From NCBI GenBank assembly GCA_017303635.1, contig JAFLCG010000003.1, positions 310,001-374,000 of the forward strand: DNA of 64,000 bases. The letters run 5' to 3'. A program made the translations under genes and the position numbers. The DNA is from Anaerolineae bacterium. Lineage in GTDB: Bacteria > Chloroflexota > Anaerolineae > Aggregatilineales > Phototrophicaceae. Positions within the stretch are counted from its first letter, which is position 1; the number at the start of each line of letters is the position of its first letter. Under the pieces are notes generated by a model. That model had not been told where the DNA came from and searched no databases. It was given only the letters and a program-made list of their open reading frames with translations. Below, piece by piece: positions 61,228-64,000 of this stretch.

Positions 61228-61462
61228 AGGGCGGAGCCGGTTCGGATTTCATTGGTAATATTACGTAATAATTACTTGTTATTTCCCTGCATATCAGGTC
61301 ACAAATGCCCTCTGTCGCTTAACCTTTCCCATTTCATCTACTCCTGTCTCTACTTTTTCACTCTGCACCCAGCACGCCGCACTTCCGCATTTGCCCCCTA
61401 CCGTACACAGGTTATACTCAGGCATAAACACCCATAGTGCCTGGACGCCGAGGACACACTCC

Positions 61463-63487
61463 ATGCTGACTGCATTTGAACAAGTACTCTTCCTGTTGCT
61501 GGCTATCCTCGCCATTGGCGCCACTTACGCTGGCTTCCGTGACATGTACCTGATCGTCAACCGTGGAACCGGCCAGTTCCATCTGGATGACCTGCCGCGC
61601 CGTGCTATTCACGCCCTCCGGGTCTATTTCAGCCAGCAGACCACCCTCAAAACCCGCCGCCTGACCAGCCTCATCCACCTCGGTGTCGTTTGGGGTTTCA
61701 CCTTCTATTTTCTGGTCAACGGCCTCGATGTGCTCCGTGGCTTTATCCCTGGCTTCACCGACTCGCTCAAGAGCTTTGGACTCCTCTATGATTTTTACCG
61801 CCTGCTGGCCGATGTCCTCAGCGTCGTCGTCCTGGTTGGTGTCACTTATTTCATCCTGCGGCGTTTCTTCCTGCCCAAAAAGACTGAACTGCAATTCCAC
61901 GATAATGTGCTTTTACATCCTGCCGTCAAAGCCGGTGGCATCCAGCAGGACTCGTTGATCGTCGCCCTGTTCATCCTGATGCACGTCGGTGCCCGCTTCC
62001 TCGGCGAATCGGTCATTGCCGCCCGTGAACCGGATCTGTTCATGCCCTTCGCCACGCTGGTCTCCCCGCTCTGGTCAGGCCTTGCCCCGGATATGTCGGT
62101 TCTGTTGGAGCATGTTTTCTGGTGGCTGGCACTCGGCGGCATTCTGCTGTTCACCCCCTACTTCCCCTACAGCAAACACGCCCATCTCTTCATGGCCCCG
62201 CTCAACTTCCTGACCAAACCGAAGCGTACCAGCCTCGGCGAAATGGATAAGCTGGATTTTGATGACGACACGCTGGAACAGTTTGGCGTCAATCGGCTCG
62301 ACCAACTGCCCAAGACCAACATTCTGGATGGCTTCGCCTGCATCATGTGCAACCGCTGCCAGGATGTCTGCCCGGCCTATACCACCGGCAAGGAACTCTC
62401 GCCGTCGGCGCTGGAAATCAACAAACGCTACTTCATCAAGGAACACATGGCGGATCTGGCCGCTGGCAACGAAGTCGATATTCCCCTGGTCGGCACCATC
62501 ATCAGCGAAAGCGCCCTGTGGGCCTGTACCGCATGTGGTGCCTGTGTCGATATTTGCCCGGTGGGTAACGAACCGATGCTGGACATCCTCAACATCCGCC
62601 GTGATGCGGTGCTGATGCAAAGTGAATTCCCGAAGGATTTGCAGAACGCCTTCAAAGGCATGGAACGGCAGGGCAACCCCTGGCAGGCCCCCCGTGAAGA
62701 CCGCTTCAAATGGGCCAAAGGGCTGGAATTCCCGGTGCCGACTGTCGATGAAAACCCGAACTTTGAAATCCTCTACTGGACGGGTTGTGCCGTCAATTAC
62801 GATCCCCGCGCCCAGTTAACCGCCCGCGCCTTTGTCAAAGTTCTGCACACCGCCGAAGTCAATTTTGCGGTGCTCGGTGAACAGGAAAACTGCACCGGTG
62901 ATGTGGCCCGCCGTGCCGGTAAGGAAGATCTCTATTTTGAACTCGCCAGTGGCAATGTCGAACTGCTGAACGAGGTCAAACCACCGCGTATCGTCGTGAC
63001 CTGCCCGCACTGCTTGCAAAACCTGGGCAAGGAGTACCATCAGTTTGGGGGTAACTACGAAGTCATCCATCACACTGAACTGATTCAGGAACTCATCACG
63101 GCTGGTCGCTTGCCGGCCAACGCCTATCCCAAGCAGGAAGCCAACGTCACCTTCCACGATCCCTGCTACCTCGGTCGGCAAAACGGTGTCGTCGAAGCCC
63201 CACGCACGGTCATGGAGTCCTTTGGTAAGTCGCTGGTCGAAATGCCGCGTACCAAAACCAATTCATTCTGTTGTGGTGCCGGTGGTGCCCAGTTCTGGAA
63301 AGAAGAAGAACACGGCAAGAAAGCCGTCAATGCAGAACGCTACGCCGAAGCCAAAGCAACCGGCGCGCATGTGCTGGCGGTCGGTTGCCCGTTCTGCGCC
63401 CAGATGTTTGAAAGCGCCAAGGCCAACGCCCCTGGCGGCCCGGTCATCATGGATGTGGCGGAATTGATCGCCGAACGGCTGCCCTAA
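61463..63487 (+). CDS. Membrane-bound HdrD-like (CCG-domain) Fe-S oxidoreductase
   Basis: 674 residues. An N-terminal membrane part (about 1-260) with six or so helices resembles NarI/DsrM-type cytochrome b. Then two [4Fe-4S] sites: C293-x2-C296-x2-C299-x3-C303-P and C355-x2-C358-x2-C361-x3-C365-P. Two CCG domains follow (CAVNYDPR, CPHCLQNLG, CYLGRQNG, CCGAGG), as in heterodisulfide reductase HdrD and the ETF:menaquinone oxidoreductase. It likely passes electrons between an electron-transfer flavoprotein and the quinone pool, a link to fatty-acid breakdown; this is from family knowledge, and no etf gene is in the window. ATG 61463 chosen because the first helix begins there. Confidence 0.9.
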   Translation: MLTAFEQVLFLLLAILAIGATYAGFRDMYLIVNRGTGQFHLDDLPRRAIHALRVYFSQQTTLKTRRLTSLIHLGVVWGFTFYFLVNGLDVLRGFIPGFTDSLKSFGLLYDFYRLLADVLSVVVLVGVTYFILRRFFLPKKTELQFHDNVLLHPAVKAGGIQQDSLIVALFILMHVGARFLGESVIAAREPDLFMPFATLVSPLWSGLAPDMSVLLEHVFWWLALGGILLFTPYFPYSKHAHLFMAPLNFLTKPKRTSLGEMDKLDFDDDTLEQFGVNRLDQLPKTNILDGFACIMCNRCQDVCPAYTTGKELSPSALEINKRYFIKEHMADLAAGNEVDIPLVGTIISESALWACTACGACVDICPVGNEPMLDILNIRRDAVLMQSEFPKDLQNAFKGMERQGNPWQAPREDRFKWAKGLEFPVPTVDENPNFEILYWTGCAVNYDPRAQLTARAFVKVLHTAEVNFAVLGEQENCTGDVARRAGKEDLYFELASGNVELLNEVKPPRIVVTCPHCLQNLGKEYHQFGGNYEVIHHTELIQELITAGRLPANAYPKQEANVTFHDPCYLGRQNGVVEAPRTVMESFGKSLVEMPRTKTNSFCCGAGGAQFWKEEEHGKKAVNAERYAEAKATGAHVLAVGCPFCAQMFESAKANAPGGPVIMDVAELIAERLP

Positions 63488-63504
63488 GCCAATCAGGGGA
63501 TGCG

Positions 63505-63535
63505 GAATAGGCTCAATGCAGGTTGCAGCCTATTC
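63505..63535. terminator. Hairpin between convergent genes
   Basis: Perfect 9-bp arms GAATAGGCT (63505-63513) / AGCCTATTC (63527-63535), loop of 13 nt; it overlaps the stop codon of the minus-strand gene. The tail is not U-rich. Confidence 0.5.
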
Positions 63536-63904
63536 TGCCTGATCCTTGCGCTCGGCCAGCACCGCCTGAAGCAGTTGCATCGCGTCAATCGCCGTTGGAA
63601 AGCCCGCGTAGAGCGTGCTTTGCAGGATGACTTCCTCGATCTCCTGCGGGGTTAACCCCACCCGCAGCCCGTTGCCGATGTGAATCTTGAGCTGCGGCCA
63701 GCGCCCCAGCACCGTCAGCATGCCAATCGTCAGCATCAGCCGTTCCCGCAGGCTCAGGCCGGGCCGCGAATAAACATCGCCGTAGGCATACTCCAACACA
63801 TAGCGTCCCAGGTCGCCCAACGGGGCCAAAATCTCCGCACTGGCATCCGGGTTGAGTTCGGCCAGTCGCTCAAGCCCGCGTTGGTAACGGCTGTCATCCG
63901 TCAT
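63530..63904 (-). CDS. Carboxymuconolactone decarboxylase-like protein
   Basis: 124 residues, all-helical. The sequence LRERLMLTIGMLTVLGRWPQ then LKIHIGNGLRVGLTPQEIEE and VILQSTLYAGFPTAIDAM is the PcaC/CMD consensus, with the conserved Glu-Arg and His. The C-x-x-C of AhpD-type peroxidases is absent. PcaC acts in the beta-ketoadipate pathway, but no pathway partner is nearby, so the name is family-level only. GAGGG lies 7 bp before ATG 63904, which favours that start over 63922. Confidence 0.88.
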   Translation of the reverse strand: MTDDSRYQRGLERLAELNPDASAEILAPLGDLGRYVLEYAYGDVYSRPGLSLRERLMLTIGMLTVLGRWPQLKIHIGNGLRVGLTPQEIEEVILQSTLYAGFPTAIDAMQLLQAVLAERKDQAE

Positions 63905-63943
63905 CGGAAATCCCTCGTCCAATCACCAGTAGCCTAATTAAAA

Positions 63944-63969
63944 CGCGCCTGCTCGGTCGGGCAGGCGCG
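63944..63969 (-). terminator. Rho-independent terminator on the minus strand
   Basis: Stem CGCGCCTGC / GCAGGCGCG with an 8-nt loop; reading on the minus strand it is followed by TTTTAATTAGG. It should end a minus-strand gene that lies beyond the window. Confidence 0.75.
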
Positions 63970-64000
63970 TGTCAACAACTATCCTTAAGAAGCGGGTGGG

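Noticed and set aside
61252..61437. 61-residue frame between the TetR and Fe-S genes
   Set aside because: AT-rich, no ribosome site and no recognisable protein features.
1..64000. tRNA or rRNA genes
   Set aside because: I looked in the intergenic gaps for T-loop and acceptor patterns and found none I could support.

Overview
The window is a high-GC bacterial chromosome segment, densely packed with genes on both strands. The gene content suggests a heterotrophic member of the Chloroflexota (Anaerolineae-like), although no rRNA or marker gene is present to prove it. The clues are sugar ABC operons made only of binding protein plus two permeases, an ECF sigma factor translationally coupled to a membrane-anchored WD40 protein, several secreted beta-propeller or SH3 proteins, a DUF4405/FMN-binding/ApbE locus, and many intergenic palindromes and heptamer repeats. 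I see no tRNA, rRNA, CRISPR array, transposase, phage gene or replication origin.

Layout. 1-4.6 kb: the end of a carbohydrate ABC importer operon, then a secreted SH3/TIM-barrel hydrolase. 4.9-8.0 kb: MFS transporter, ASCH protein and class III CoA-transferase. 8.0-10.9 kb (minus strand): ECF sigma factor and its WD40 partner. 11-14.9 kb: a small LexA-like winged-helix protein, diverging from a multi-PAS/GAF histidine kinase that overlaps a hotdog thioesterase. 14.9-16.5 kb: GNAT acetyltransferase and HSL-type esterase. 16.6-23.9 kb: a rhamnoside-use locus with GH78 alpha-L-rhamnosidase, LacI regulator and a second sugar ABC importer.

23.9-31.0 kb is the most interesting block. A histidine kinase/response regulator pair and a GT39 (PMT/ArnT-like) membrane glycosyltransferase lie divergent to a coupled operon of DUF4405 membrane cytochrome-like protein, a Thr/Ser-rich membrane protein, an FMN-binding protein and an ApbE flavin transferase. 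The divergent intergenic region carries two oppositely oriented tandem 11-bp repeats that look like OmpR-type response-regulator boxes. The locus reads as a regulated extracytosolic flavin electron-transfer module.

31-36.7 kb: HSP20-Lon quality-control operon, lspA, and a CDP-alcohol phosphatidyltransferase-lgt operon (lipoprotein maturation). 36.8-43 kb: a MerR/GyrI-like regulator, secreted beta-propeller proteins, small proteins and membrane proteins. 43-51 kb: housekeeping and accessory enzymes (aldo/keto reductase, AraC, SDR, YdeI-like, VOC, M50 protease, methyltransferase, M19 dipeptidase). 50.6-56.3 kb: SHOCT protein and secreted or surface proteins, including a beta-helix protein. 56.4-59.1 kb: a second MerR/GyrI-like regulator, a beta-carbonic anhydrase and an NmrA-like protein. 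Three promoters in the window, upstream of this MerR gene, the carbonic anhydrase and the 38.7-kb propeller gene, share a MerR-type design: a 19-bp spacer that begins with a TTGACG-N3-CGTCAA dyad. 59.4-64 kb: YgjP-like metalloprotease, methyltransferase/TetR divergent pair, a membrane HdrD-like Fe-S oxidoreductase, and a carboxymuconolactone decarboxylase-like protein.

Functions are assigned from motifs and family knowledge only; no database search was run.
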